Below, piece by piece: positions 25,173 through 33,970 of a stretch of DNA of 64,000 nt. The stretch comes from DATCMH01 sp036563505. Lineage in GTDB: Bacteria; Pseudomonadota; Alphaproteobacteria; Rhizobiales; Beijerinckiaceae. How positions within the stretch are numbered: the first letter of the stretch is position 1; every line of letters begins with the position of its first letter. The position numbers were made by a program, and so were the translations under genes. The stretch lies in NCBI GenBank assembly GCA_036563505.1, contig DATCMH010000021.1, positions 6,037 through 70,036 of the forward strand. Reading direction: 5' to 3'. Under the pieces are notes generated by a model. It was not told the origin of the DNA, searched no databases, and saw only the letters and a program-made list of their open reading frames with translations.

Positions 25173-27056
25173 GTGTCCACGTCACCTCGGACTTCGGTCC
25201 TGTCCCGCGTTCTCGACCCCCTTCTCGCCCGCCGTCTCGCCTTCGTCGTCCCTGTCGTGGGGATCACGGTGGCCGCGGCCGTGCTTGGCTACCGGCTCCT
25301 TGCCGCCGACGGCGCGATGAGCGCCCTCGATTGGGTGCTCTTCACGCTGTTCATCGTCGGCTTCGGCCTCATGGCCGTGGGCTCCTGGACGCCGATCCTC
25401 GGCGCATTGGTGGGCCGCCGCGACCGGTTCGAGGCCGAGGCGCGCTCCGTCAGCCTGCGGCCGACGGGGCTGTCCCGCACGGCGCTCCTGATGCCGATCC
25501 ATGCCGAGGATCCGGTGCAGGTCTTCGCCGCGCTCGACGTCATGGCCCAGGACCTGGCGCGCCAGGAGGCCACCGACGTCGACATCTTCGTTCTCTCCGA
25601 CACCCGCGATCCGGCGATCGCCGCCGAGGAGGAGGCGCAGGTCGCCGCCTGGCGCCGCCGCGAGCGCCCGGGCGACCCGCAGCTCGTCTACCGCCGGCGC
25701 GAGAAGAACACCGGCCGCAAGGCGGGCAACATCGCCGATTTCTGCGCCCGCTGGGGCGACCAATACGACCACATGGTGGTGCTCGACGCCGACAGCATCA
25801 TGAGCGCGGAGGCGATCCGCCGCCTCGTCGCCCTCATGGAGCGCCACCCCGAGACCGGCATTATCCAGAGCGTTCCCTATCCGGTGAACCGCGAGACCTT
25901 GTTCGCTCGCATCCTCCAGGCGTCGGCCCGGGTCTATTCGCCGCTCGGCGTCGCCGGCTTCGCCGCCTGGACGCAAGGAGAGGGCAGCTACTGGGGCCAC
26001 AACGCCATCGTGCGCACCCGGGCTTTCCGCGATCAGTGCGAACTGCCGGTGCTTCCCGGCAAGCCGCCGCTCGGCGGCGAGATCCTCTGCCACGACATCG
26101 TCGAGGCGGCCCTGATGCGCCGCGCCGGTTACGAGGTGCGCGTCGTCAACGAACTCAACGGCACCTTCGAGGAGATGCCGACGAACCTCATCGACTTCGT
26201 GTCCCGCGAGCGGCGGTGGTGCGAGGGCAACCTGCAGCACGCCCGCGTGCTGGGCTTCAAGGGCCTGCACTGGGCGAGCCGCTTCCACCTCGGCCTCGGC
26301 GTGCTCGCCTACGTCGCCGCGCCCTTCGGCATCCTCTCGCTGGTGCTCACCGCCGCGCAGATGGCGGCGGGCGGCGGCCGGGGCGGCTTTGATCTTTACA
26401 CCGTCGGCTTCTTCGCCGAGGGCGGGATCTCGGCCCTGTTCTGGCTCTGGCTCTTCCTGTTCATCGGCCCGCGCGTCCTGTCAGTCGGCGGCGCGCTTCT
26501 CGACCCGGTCCGCCGCGCGGGCCATGGCGGGGCGGCGCGCATGCTGGCGAGCCTCGTCCTGGAGCAGGTTTTCTCCGTGTTCATGACCGCGGCGACGACC
26601 TTGCTCTACCTCTGGTTCTGCGGCGAGGTGCTCGCGGGCCGGCGCTCGGGCTGGGGCGCGCAGAGCCGCTCCGACCGCGGCGTGCCCTGGGGCGAGGCGG
26701 CGCGCTGCCTCCTGGTGCTCGCGCCCGTCGGTCTCGCCTGGGGCGCCGTTGCGCTGGCTCTCGACGTGCGCCTCTTCGTGTGGACCCTGCCGATGACGTT
26801 GGGCCTCCTCGCGGCCGTGCCGCTCGCCGTCTGGACGAGCCGCCTCGATCTCGGCCTCAAGGCCCGGGAGGCCGGCCTCTTCCTGTCGCAGGACGAGACC
26901 GACCCGGAGCCTGTCCTGAAGGCGCTCCGCCGCCGCCTCGGCGGCAGCACCGTCCCGGCGATCCACTTCCCGGATCATCTGCCGGAACCCGTCGCCGGCT
27001 CGCCGGCCCTCGTCGCCGTCCAGGCCTGGGCTGAGGACGAGACACGGGCGGCCTGA
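25173..27056 (+). CDS. mdoH: Glucans biosynthesis glucosyltransferase, MdoH/OpgH type
   Basis: A 627-residue inner-membrane family 2 glycosyltransferase that makes the beta-glucan backbone of osmoregulated periplasmic glucans from UDP-glucose. The cytoplasmic catalytic domain (about 90-400) shows MPIHAEDPVQVFAALDVM, the Asp-rich MVVLDADSIMS and the RERRWCEGNLQHARV acceptor-site motif. About two hydrophobic segments precede it and several follow. It is shorter than the E. coli protein (847), lacking part of the N-terminal and C-terminal extensions, as in other alphaproteobacterial forms. Start GTG at 25173 follows GAGGGAAG. The usual partner mdoG (opgG) is not in the window. Confidence 0.92.
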   Translation: MSTSPRTSVLSRVLDPLLARRLAFVVPVVGITVAAAVLGYRLLAADGAMSALDWVLFTLFIVGFGLMAVGSWTPILGALVGRRDRFEAEARSVSLRPTGLSRTALLMPIHAEDPVQVFAALDVMAQDLARQEATDVDIFVLSDTRDPAIAAEEEAQVAAWRRRERPGDPQLVYRRREKNTGRKAGNIADFCARWGDQYDHMVVLDADSIMSAEAIRRLVALMERHPETGIIQSVPYPVNRETLFARILQASARVYSPLGVAGFAAWTQGEGSYWGHNAIVRTRAFRDQCELPVLPGKPPLGGEILCHDIVEAALMRRAGYEVRVVNELNGTFEEMPTNLIDFVSRERRWCEGNLQHARVLGFKGLHWASRFHLGLGVLAYVAAPFGILSLVLTAAQMAAGGGRGGFDLYTVGFFAEGGISALFWLWLFLFIGPRVLSVGGALLDPVRRAGHGGAARMLASLVLEQVFSVFMTAATTLLYLWFCGEVLAGRRSGWGAQSRSDRGVPWGEAARCLLVLAPVGLAWGAVALALDVRLFVWTLPMTLGLLAAVPLAVWTSRLDLGLKAREAGLFLSQDETDPEPVLKALRRRLGGSTVPAIHFPDHLPEPVAGSPALVAVQAWAEDETRAA

Positions 27057-27137
27057 GGGCCGCCCCGGAGATTTGCCCACCCTGGTCCGAAGCCTGCATA
27101 ACCGCTTCAATGTGAGAGAGCGGTCGGGAGCGGGTGG

Positions 27138-27587
27138 ATGGCGCGAGGAGGCCTGGGAATCAGGGCGGCGGTGGGCTTCCTCGCCGGCGCCCTCGCGGTG
27201 GTGGCCTTCCACCAGGTCGTCATTGTCCTGCTATCGACCGCCGGCGCGCTGCCGGCGGGCGCGGCCTACGCGACCCGCCCGATCCCGCCGCTCGGTGTGC
27301 CGCAGGTTCTGAACCTCGCCTTCTGGGGCGGCGTCTGGGGGATCGTCTACGCGCTGCTGGTCGCAGGCCGACGGTTCGGAGCGCTTTCGCCCCTCCTCAT
27401 CGGCCTCATCTTCGGCGCCGCGCTGCCGACGCTCTTCGGCTGGTTCGTCGTCCCGGCGCTCAAGGGTGCGGCGGGCGGCTTCCCGCCGCCGAGCCGCATC
27501 TGGATCGGTCCCCTCGTGAACGGGGCCTGGGGACTCGGGACGGCGCTGTTCGTCGGCCTCTTCGCCCGCTCTCGCCGCTTGACCTGA
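27138..27587 (+). CDS. Predicted integral membrane protein, unknown function
   Basis: A 149-residue hydrophobic protein with about four membrane segments (11-33, 57-75, 82-104 and 122-143). It starts MARGGLGIRAAVGFLAGALA after GGGAGCGG. No catalytic motif is visible. The segment FWGGVWGIVYALL looks like a conserved core of small alphaproteobacterial membrane proteins. It lies 81 bases downstream of mdoH on the same strand, so a shared transcript is possible, with a role at the envelope only inferred. Confidence 0.7.
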   Translation: MARGGLGIRAAVGFLAGALAVVAFHQVVIVLLSTAGALPAGAAYATRPIPPLGVPQVLNLAFWGGVWGIVYALLVAGRRFGALSPLLIGLIFGAALPTLFGWFVVPALKGAAGGFPPPSRIWIGPLVNGAWGLGTALFVGLFARSRRLT

Positions 27588-27605
27588 GGCGGGTCTGCGA
27601 CAGGC

Positions 27606-27890
27606 TTACTTCCGGCCCGCTGCCTGACGGCTCTGAGCCTTCACGGCATTCTCGACCTTGTCGAGCTTGTCCTCAAGCTTGTCGAGCTTTGCCAGGATCT
27701 GGGTCAGGATGTCCGGCACGACCCGGGCGTGGTCCGCCGTCTCTCGAGACGCTTTGGCGCCCGCCCGCACCGCCTCGATGAGCTCGCGCATCTCGGCGGG
27801 CGTGGCTTCCTGGGTCGCGGGCGCGCCTTGCGCGAAGGCCGGCATCGGCAGGCAGAGGCAGCCGAACAGGATCAGATTACGGCACCGCAT
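27606..27890 (-). CDS. Small exported coiled-coil protein
   Basis: A 94-residue protein with a Sec signal peptide (MRCRNLILFGCLCLPMPAFA, cut near residue 21) and a mature region rich in Ala, Glu and Lys. KLDKLEDKLDKVENAV near the C-terminus has a clear heptad pattern, indicating a coiled coil. It is convergent with the membrane protein gene before it. Function unknown. Confidence 0.65.
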   Translation of the reverse strand: MRCRNLILFGCLCLPMPAFAQGAPATQEATPAEMRELIEAVRAGAKASRETADHARVVPDILTQILAKLDKLEDKLDKVENAVKAQSRQAAGRK

Positions 27891-27982
27891 CGGCTTCTCG
27901 CCCCCATTTTGATTCGTGGTGCGGCGACCTTGGGCGAGGGTGGGGCAGGGAGCAACCGGGAGGCGGTGCTCGGCAAATGCCC

Positions 27983-28047
27983 ATCAGGCCGTCACCCCTT
28001 ATTCGCCTGCATGCGGCAAGCACCTTCTCCCGCAGAGGTGAGAAGGT
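27983..28047. repeat. Palindromic intergenic repeat, single copy
   Basis: A short unit of the CCTTCTCCCGCAGAGGTGAGAAGG type (about 28023-28046) following GCCTGCATGCGGCAAGC, in the gap between the small coiled-coil gene and lepA. It matches the arms found at 8249-8302 and 11507-11560. It lies just past the lepA stop and could form a stop hairpin for it. Confidence 0.7.
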
Positions 28048-28063
28048 TCCGCGTCCTCGCCCC

Positions 28064-29869
28064 TCAGCTGTCCATCTTCAGCGCGGCGATGAACGCCTCT
28101 TGCGGGATCTCGACGCGGCCGAACTGGCGCATGCGCTTCTTGCCCTCCTTCTGCTTCTCAAGGAGCTTGCGCTTGCGGGTGGCGTCGCCGCCGTAGCACT
28201 TAGCCGTCACGTCTTTGCGCAGCGCCCGCACGGTCTCACGGGCGATGATCTTGCCGCCGATCGCCGCCTGGATCGGGATCTGGAACAGGTGCGGCGGGAT
28301 GAGGTCCTTCAACTTCTCGCACATTGCCCGGCCGCGCATGTCGGCGCGGGCCCGATGCACGAGCATGGATAGGGCATCGACCGGCTCGGCGTTCACGAGA
28401 ATCGACATCTTCACGAGGTCGCCCTCGCGGTAGTCCGAGATGTGGTAGTCGAAGCTCGCGTAGCCCTTCGAGATCGATTTCAGCCGGTCGTAGAAGTCGA
28501 ACACCACCTCGTTCAGCGGCAGGTCGTAGACCACCATGGCGCGCTTGCCGACGTAGTTGAGATCGATCTGCACCCCGCGCCGGTCTTGGCAGAGCTTGAG
28601 CACCGAGCCGAGATAATCGTCCGGCGTGAGGATCGTGGCGCGAATCCAGGGCTCCTGAATCGTCTCGATCTTCATGACGTCCGGCATGTCGGCCGGGTTG
28701 TGCAGCTCGATCTCCTCGCCGCTGGTGAGCGCGATCTTGTAGACCACGGACGGCGCAGTGGAGATGAGGTCGAGGTTGAACTCCCGCTCCAGACGCTCCT
28801 GGATGATCTCGAGATGCAGGAGGCCCAAGAAGCCGCAGCGAAAGCCGAAGCCGAGCGCCGCCGAGGTCTCCATCTCGTAGGAGAAGCTCGCGTCGTTGAG
28901 GCGAAGCCGGCCCATGGCGGCGCGCAGGTCCTCGAACTGCGCCGCGTCCACGGGGAAGAGGCCGCAGAACACAACGGGCTGCACCGGCTTGAAGCCCGGC
29001 AGCGGCGAGAGGGTCTGGCGCCGCTCCTCCGTGATCGTGTCGCCGACGCGGGTGTCGGCCACCTCCTTGATGGAGCCGGTGAGGAAGCCGACCTCGCCGG
29101 GGCCGAGCTCGGCCGCGTCCTGCATCTTCGGCCGGAACACGCCGATGCGGTCGACGCCGTAGGACGCGCCGGTGCCGACCATCCGTACCGTCATGCCCTT
29201 CTTCAACACACCGTCGAAGACCCGAACCAGCACGACGACGCCGAGATAGGCGTCGTACCAGCTGTCGACGAGAAGGGCTTTCAGCGGCGCCGCCCGGTCG
29301 CCCTTCGGGGGCGGCAGGCGGGTGACGATGGCCTCCAACACCGCCTCGATGTTGAGGCCGGTCTTGGCCGAGATCGGCACGGCCTGCGAGGCGTCGATAC
29401 CGATCACCTCCTCGATCTGCTCCTTGACCCGGTCCGGCTCGGCGGCGGGCAGGTCGATCTTGTTGAGGACGGGCACGATCTCGTGGTTGGCGTCGATCGC
29501 CTGATAGACGTTGGCGAGCGTCTGCGCCTCGACGCCTTGGCTTGCGTCGACGACGAGGAGCGACCCCTCGCAGGCCGCGAGCGACCGCGAGACCTCGTAG
29601 GCGAAGTCGACGTGGCCGGGCGTGTCCATCAGGTTCAGGACGTAGGTCTTGCCGTCCTTCGCCGGGTATTCGAGGCGCACCGTCTGCGCCTTGATGGTGA
29701 TGCCGCGCTCGCGCTCGATGTCCATGGAATCGAGCACCTGCTCCATCATCTCGCGCTCGGCGAGCGCGCCGGTGGTCTGGATAAGGCGGTCGGCGAGGGT
29801 GGATTTGCCGTGGTCGATATGGGCGACGATGGAGAAGTTGCGGACGAGGTCGATGGGCTCGGTGGTCAT
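28064..29869 (-). CDS. lepA: Elongation factor 4 (LepA)
   Basis: A 601-residue ribosome-bound GTPase. The start at 29869 gives MTTEPIDLVRNFSIVAHIDHGKSTLADRL, with G1 AHIDHGKST, then G2/G3 RGITIKAQT and DTPGHVDF, and G4 LNKIDLP. Further domains follow the EF-G layout, ending in the LepA-specific C-terminal domain (FQIPIQAAIGGKIIARETVRALRKDVTAKCYGGD). A longer upstream reading is low-complexity and is not chosen. LepA helps translation initiation and elongation under stress. Length is standard (about 600). Confidence 0.97.
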   Translation of the reverse strand: MTTEPIDLVRNFSIVAHIDHGKSTLADRLIQTTGALAEREMMEQVLDSMDIERERGITIKAQTVRLEYPAKDGKTYVLNLMDTPGHVDFAYEVSRSLAACEGSLLVVDASQGVEAQTLANVYQAIDANHEIVPVLNKIDLPAAEPDRVKEQIEEVIGIDASQAVPISAKTGLNIEAVLEAIVTRLPPPKGDRAAPLKALLVDSWYDAYLGVVVLVRVFDGVLKKGMTVRMVGTGASYGVDRIGVFRPKMQDAAELGPGEVGFLTGSIKEVADTRVGDTITEERRQTLSPLPGFKPVQPVVFCGLFPVDAAQFEDLRAAMGRLRLNDASFSYEMETSAALGFGFRCGFLGLLHLEIIQERLEREFNLDLISTAPSVVYKIALTSGEEIELHNPADMPDVMKIETIQEPWIRATILTPDDYLGSVLKLCQDRRGVQIDLNYVGKRAMVVYDLPLNEVVFDFYDRLKSISKGYASFDYHISDYREGDLVKMSILVNAEPVDALSMLVHRARADMRGRAMCEKLKDLIPPHLFQIPIQAAIGGKIIARETVRALRKDVTAKCYGGDATRKRKLLEKQKEGKKRMRQFGRVEIPQEAFIAALKMDS

Positions 29870-30019
29870 GCCGGGTCTCGGGCGCCGCGACGGAATGAGC
29901 GCCGCACGATGGTAAGGGTCGCGCGGCCATAGCAGCGGGGACCCGAAAGGCCAAGGGAGCGCGGCGTCGCGGACGAGAGCGCGCTTGACCTGCAAACGAA
30001 CTTATCCATTATATGAGAC

Positions 30020-30607
30020 ATGAAATCTCTCATAAGAGACGATACGGACGCGCTTGATGGGCGCATTGCTCAGCGCCTGCGCCGCGAGCGTCAAGACCTC
30101 GACTTGTCGCTCGAGGAGCTCAGCGCGCGCTGCGGCGTCAGCCGGGCCATGATCTCGAAGATCGAGCGCGGCGAGGCGAGCCCGACCGCGGCGCTGCTGG
30201 GCCGTCTCTGCGCCGGTCTGGGCCTGAGCCTGGCCCAGCTCTTCGCCGACGAAAGCCAGCCGCCCGATCCTCTGTCGCGCCGCGCCGCGCAGGTCACCTG
30301 GCGCGACCCCGAGACGGGTTACGTGCGCCGCGACGTCAGCCCGCCGGGACTCGGCCGTTTCGAGATCGTGGACGTCACCTTCCCGCCCGGCGCCCGCGTG
30401 GTGTTCGAGAACGCCTGGTCGCTGCGCCCGATCGACCAACAGGTTTGGGTGCTCGACGGGGTGCTCGAGCTGACGCTGGGCGACGCGCGCCACCGGCTCG
30501 AGACTGGCGACTGCCTCCACATGCGCCTCGACCGGCCCATCGCCTACCACAACCCGACGGACCGCCCCGTGCGCTACGCCGTCGTGCTGACCCTGGAGGA
30601 GCCTTAG
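30020..30607 (+). CDS. XRE-family transcriptional regulator with C-terminal cupin
   Basis: A 195-residue DNA-binding regulator. A Cro/C1-type helix-turn-helix covers about 14-68 (LRRERQDLDLSLEELSARCGVSRAMISKIERGEASP). A cupin_2 barrel follows at about 115-190 (VVFENAWSLRPIDQQVWVLDGVLELTLGD). This layout is typical of regulators of amino-acid, polyamine or detoxification genes, with the cupin sensing a small ligand. It overlaps the next acetyltransferase gene by one base (TAGTG), so the acetyltransferases may be its targets. Upstream it faces divergent lepA. Confidence 0.88.
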   Translation: MKSLIRDDTDALDGRIAQRLRRERQDLDLSLEELSARCGVSRAMISKIERGEASPTAALLGRLCAGLGLSLAQLFADESQPPDPLSRRAAQVTWRDPETGYVRRDVSPPGLGRFEIVDVTFPPGARVVFENAWSLRPIDQQVWVLDGVLELTLGDARHRLETGDCLHMRLDRPIAYHNPTDRPVRYAVVLTLEEP

Positions 30608-31131
30608 TGCCTGATGCCGTGATCCGCGCGCTCACCTCCGACGAGGCCGAGCGGCGCCTGCCCGAACTCGCCGCGATCCTGACCGACGCCGTGGCGGGTG
30701 GAGCTTCCGTCAACTTCCTCGCCGACTTCACGCCCGCCGACGCCGAGGCGTTCTGGCGACGTCAGCTCGCGGGCTTCGCGGGCGGCTCCCAGCGACTGTT
30801 CGCGGCGGAGGAGGGCGGGCGGCTCGTCGGAACGGTGATCCTGTTCTTCGCCCAGCAGCCGAACCAGCCCCATCGCGGTGAGATCGGCAAGATGCTGGTC
30901 CTGCGCGACAGGCGCGGGCGAGGGATCGGGCGAAAACTCCTGACGGCGGCGGAGGATGCCGCGCGGGAGGCCGGGAAGACGCTTCTTGTCCTCGACACCG
31001 CGGAGGGCTCGGCCGGCGAGCGCCTCTACCGCGCCTGCGGCTGGACCGCCTTTGGCATGGTGCCCGGTTACTCGCTCACCACCGACGGCCGCCTGGAGAA
31101 CTGCGTGTTCTTCTACAAAGCGATCGCGTGA
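30607..31131 (+). CDS. GNAT-family N-acetyltransferase
   Basis: A 174-residue acetyltransferase. The acetyl-CoA loop reads MLVLRDRRGRGIGRKLLTAAE (Q/RxxGxG/A: RGRGIG), followed by LLVLDTAEGSAGERLYRACGW. The GTG start at 30607 overlaps the TAG stop of the XRE-cupin gene by one base, which indicates translational coupling. Small amines, antibiotics or amino acids are possible substrates; none is specified. Confidence 0.85.
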   Translation: MPDAVIRALTSDEAERRLPELAAILTDAVAGGASVNFLADFTPADAEAFWRRQLAGFAGGSQRLFAAEEGGRLVGTVILFFAQQPNQPHRGEIGKMLVLRDRRGRGIGRKLLTAAEDAAREAGKTLLVLDTAEGSAGERLYRACGWTAFGMVPGYSLTTDGRLENCVFFYKAIA

Positions 31132-31141
31132 CGAGGCGGCG

Positions 31142-31648
31142 ATGGCGATCAGCATCGAGCCTGCGCGGGAGGCTCACCTGCCCGCGATCCTCGCGATCCA
31201 CAACGACGCGGTGCTGACGACCACCGCGATCTGGGACGAAACGCCCGTCGACCTCGAGAACCGCCGCGCCCTGCTGAGCGACCGTCACGCCCGGGGCTAC
31301 CCCTTCCTGGTAGCCTTGGAGGACGGCGCCGTCCTCGCCTACGCCTCGTTCGGAGACTTCCGCGCCTGGGCGGGCTACCGCCACACGGTCGAGCACTCGG
31401 TCTACGTCCATCGTGATCACCGCGGGCGGGGCGTGGCGCGCCTACTTCTGCCGCCCCTGGTCGAGGCCGCGCGTCGCCTCGACAAGCACGTGATGATCGC
31501 CGGCATCGAGGCCGCGAACGAGGCCTCGCTGAAGCTGCACGCCCGCTTCGGCTTCCGCGAGGCAGGACGGCTGCCGGAGGTCGGAACCAAGTTCGGCCGC
31601 TGGCTGGACCTCGTCTTTCTGCACAAGCGCCTCGACGCGCCCGCCTGA
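31142..31648 (+). CDS. GNAT acetyltransferase, phosphinothricin/methionine sulfoximine type
   Basis: A 168-residue enzyme resembling the PAT/Mdd family. Characteristic parts are ILAIHNDAVLTTTAIWDETPVDL, the CoA loop VYVHRDHRGRGVARLLLPPLVE and GIEAANEASLKLHARFGFREAG, ending KFGRWLDLVFLHK. Family members N-acetylate phosphinothricin, methionine sulfoximine or related amino acids. It lies ten bases downstream of another GNAT gene in the same direction and probably shares its transcript. The ATG at 31142 follows GAGGCGGCG. Confidence 0.88.
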   Translation: MAISIEPAREAHLPAILAIHNDAVLTTTAIWDETPVDLENRRALLSDRHARGYPFLVALEDGAVLAYASFGDFRAWAGYRHTVEHSVYVHRDHRGRGVARLLLPPLVEAARRLDKHVMIAGIEAANEASLKLHARFGFREAGRLPEVGTKFGRWLDLVFLHKRLDAPA

Positions 31649-31760
31649 AGCCCGGAGCGACCATCCGATCGCGGTTAAGCGGGATTTAAGGGCCGTCCTT
31701 CATCGTGCCGGCATCTTCCCTCACGTCAGCGTTCGCGCCGACCCTCGAGATCCGGCCCCG

Positions 31761-33449
31761 ATGTCTTTCCTGGTCAACTTGTCCATCGCGAAGAAGCTCG
31801 TGCTCGCCTTCGCCACCCTGTTCCTGGTCGTCGCGGGGTCGACGGCGGTGAGCTACCATGACCTCGGCATCATCGAGGACACGACGCGGCTCACGGCCCG
31901 CAGCAACGAGCTCCTCGATGTCATCGACGGCATGACCGACGGCATCAAGGATCAGGAGAACAGCGTCCGCGCCTTCCTGATCTCGCCCGACGACAAGTTC
32001 CTCGCGCCCTACAAGAAGGGAGCGGAGGCCTACGAGCGAGCCTACGCCAAGGCGAAGGCGATGATGGCCGACGATCCGGCTCAAGCGAAGCGGCTCGAAG
32101 AGCTCAACGCCCATGCCCGTACGTGGAAGCGCGACATCGCCGACAAAGAGATCGAGCTGATGGGCAGCTTCGTCACCCAGGTCGAGGCGCGCCAGATCGA
32201 GATCGCCGGCCTCGGCCAGGCGGCTATGGACGGCATCAAAACGGCGGCCGCAGCGATTGAGACCGTCGAGCGCCAGCGGCTCACGGCCCGGCAGGCCGAG
32301 GCGGACGCCGCCATCGCCGCGTCCCGCACCGTGGCGCTCGGCGCGCTCGCCGTCATGCTGACGATCGTCGTCGGCGCGATGCTCACCCTCCAGCGCGGCA
32401 TCGCCGCTCCGATCCGCGCGATGACCGAGGTCATGGGGCGCCTGGCGCGCGACGACACGAGCGTCGCGGTCCCGGGGCTCGGCCGCCGCGACGAGGTCGG
32501 TGCTATGGCCGCGGCCGTGGAGGTCTTCAAGCGCAATGCCGTCGAGCGGGCCGGACTGGCGGAAGAGGCGAAGGCGCTCGACGCCCGGGCGCTCGCCGAG
32601 AAGCGCCGGGCCATGGCGGACCTCGCGCGGAACTTCGAGTCGACCGTCGGCGGACTCGTGCGCTCCCTGTCCACGGCAGCTTCGGGCATGGAGACCACGG
32701 CGCGCTCCATGTCGGCGACGGCGGAGGAGACGAACCGGCAGTCGGGCACCGTCGCGTCAGCGGCGCAGGTGACCTCCTCCAACGTTCAGGCCGTCGCGGC
32801 CGCCACCGAGGAGCTCGCGGCCTCGGCGGGCGAGATCGGCGCGCAGGTCACCGAATCCTCCAACATCGCCGCCCGGGCGGTGGAGGACGCGCAGCGCTCG
32901 AACAGCATCGTCCAGGCGCTCGCCTCCAACACCCAGAAGATCGGCGAGGTGGTAAGCCTCATCAGCTCCATCGCGAGCCAGACCAACCTCCTGGCGCTCA
33001 ACGCCACCATCGAGGCGGCTCGCGCCGGCGAGGCAGGGCGCGGCTTCGCGGTCGTGGCTTCCGAGGTCAAGGAGCTCGCGAGCCAGACCTCGAAGGCGAC
33101 GGAGGAGATCTCGGCCCAGATCGCGCAGATCCAGAGCTCGACGCAGGTCGCCGTCGAGGCGATCCGCGGCGTGAGCGGCACCATCACCACCATGCACCAG
33201 ATCGCGAGCGGCGTGGCCGCCGCCATCGAGGAGCAGCAGGCGGCGACGCAAGAGATCGCCCGCAACGTCAGCGAAGCGGCGCGGGGCACGCAGGACGTGA
33301 CCGAGACGATCTCCGGCGTCCGTCACGCGGCGACGCAGACCGGATCGGCCTCCGCCCAGGTTCTGGCCTCCGCGAACGAGCTGGCCCAGGGCGCCTCCGC
33401 TCTCAGCCAGGAAGTGGAGCGGTTCCTCGCGGGCCTGCGGGCGGCGTGA
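31761..33449 (+). CDS. Methyl-accepting chemotaxis protein with CHASE3-like sensor domain
   Basis: A 562-residue chemoreceptor. Order: short N-terminus, first membrane helix (about 12-33), periplasmic helical sensor (about 35-185; the NELLDVIDGMTDGIKDQENSVRAFLISPD region resembles CHASE3), second membrane helix (about 188-211), HAMP (about 212-265) and the signalling domain. The highly conserved tip QTNLLALNATIEAARAGEAG is visible. No C-terminal CheR-tether pentapeptide is seen; the protein ends AGLRAA. It signals to CheA/CheW, encoded elsewhere. Its stop overlaps the next GNAT gene. Confidence 0.93.
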   Translation: MSFLVNLSIAKKLVLAFATLFLVVAGSTAVSYHDLGIIEDTTRLTARSNELLDVIDGMTDGIKDQENSVRAFLISPDDKFLAPYKKGAEAYERAYAKAKAMMADDPAQAKRLEELNAHARTWKRDIADKEIELMGSFVTQVEARQIEIAGLGQAAMDGIKTAAAAIETVERQRLTARQAEADAAIAASRTVALGALAVMLTIVVGAMLTLQRGIAAPIRAMTEVMGRLARDDTSVAVPGLGRRDEVGAMAAAVEVFKRNAVERAGLAEEAKALDARALAEKRRAMADLARNFESTVGGLVRSLSTAASGMETTARSMSATAEETNRQSGTVASAAQVTSSNVQAVAAATEELAASAGEIGAQVTESSNIAARAVEDAQRSNSIVQALASNTQKIGEVVSLISSIASQTNLLALNATIEAARAGEAGRGFAVVASEVKELASQTSKATEEISAQIAQIQSSTQVAVEAIRGVSGTITTMHQIASGVAAAIEEQQAATQEIARNVSEAARGTQDVTETISGVRHAATQTGSASAQVLASANELAQGASALSQEVERFLAGLRAA

Positions 33450-33970
33450 GCACGGCGCTGTCCGTCGTCCGCGCAACCTCGGACGACCTGCCGTTCATTC
33501 TCGCGACCGAGCGCCTCGACGGCTACGAGGCGCTCGTTGGCCGCTGGGAAGAAGCGCGTCATAGGACGGCACTCTCCGATCCGCGGCATGCCTATTTCAT
33601 CGCCCGCGAAGGAGGCGTCGCCGTCGGCTTTGGCATTCTGCGCGATTGGGACAGCCCGGAGCGCGTCACGCTGGTGAAGCGGATCGCGGTGACAGAGCCG
33701 GGGCAGGGGCGCGGACGAGCGTTCCTCACGGCGCTCGCCGACGTCGCTTTTCTGAGAACGCACGTCCATCGCCTCTGGCTCGGCGTCTTCCCTGAGAACG
33801 CGCGGGCGCGGCGCGCCTACGAGGCGGCCGGCTTCGCGGCCGAAGGAATCGCCCGCGGCAGCGCGTATTTCGGCGGCGTCCACCGGGACGAGCTGATCAT
33901 GGCTCTGCTCCGCCCGGATTGGGAGACGAGGCGCCGCCCTATCGCCCCCGTTCCAGCAGCCGGCTCATGA
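33446..33970 (+). CDS. GNAT-family N-acetyltransferase
   Basis: A 174-residue GNAT protein. The acetyl-CoA motif is KRIAVTEPGQGRGRAFLTALA with GQGRGR, and the downstream LWLGVFPENARARRAYEAAGF segment is standard. The GTG start at 33446 overlaps the chemoreceptor stop (GTGA). The 3' end overlaps the convergent hrcA gene by 32 bases. Substrate unknown. Its coupling to a chemoreceptor is unusual but may be only positional. Confidence 0.83.
   Translation: MSTALSVVRATSDDLPFILATERLDGYEALVGRWEEARHRTALSDPRHAYFIAREGGVAVGFGILRDWDSPERVTLVKRIAVTEPGQGRGRAFLTALADVAFLRTHVHRLWLGVFPENARARRAYEAAGFAAEGIARGSAYFGGVHRDELIMALLRPDWETRRRPIAPVPAAGS

Noticed and set aside
28236..29954. 572-codon minus-strand frame overlapping lepA
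   Set aside because: Same strand but a shifted frame; Arg-rich shadow of lepA, whose own frame has all GTPase motifs.
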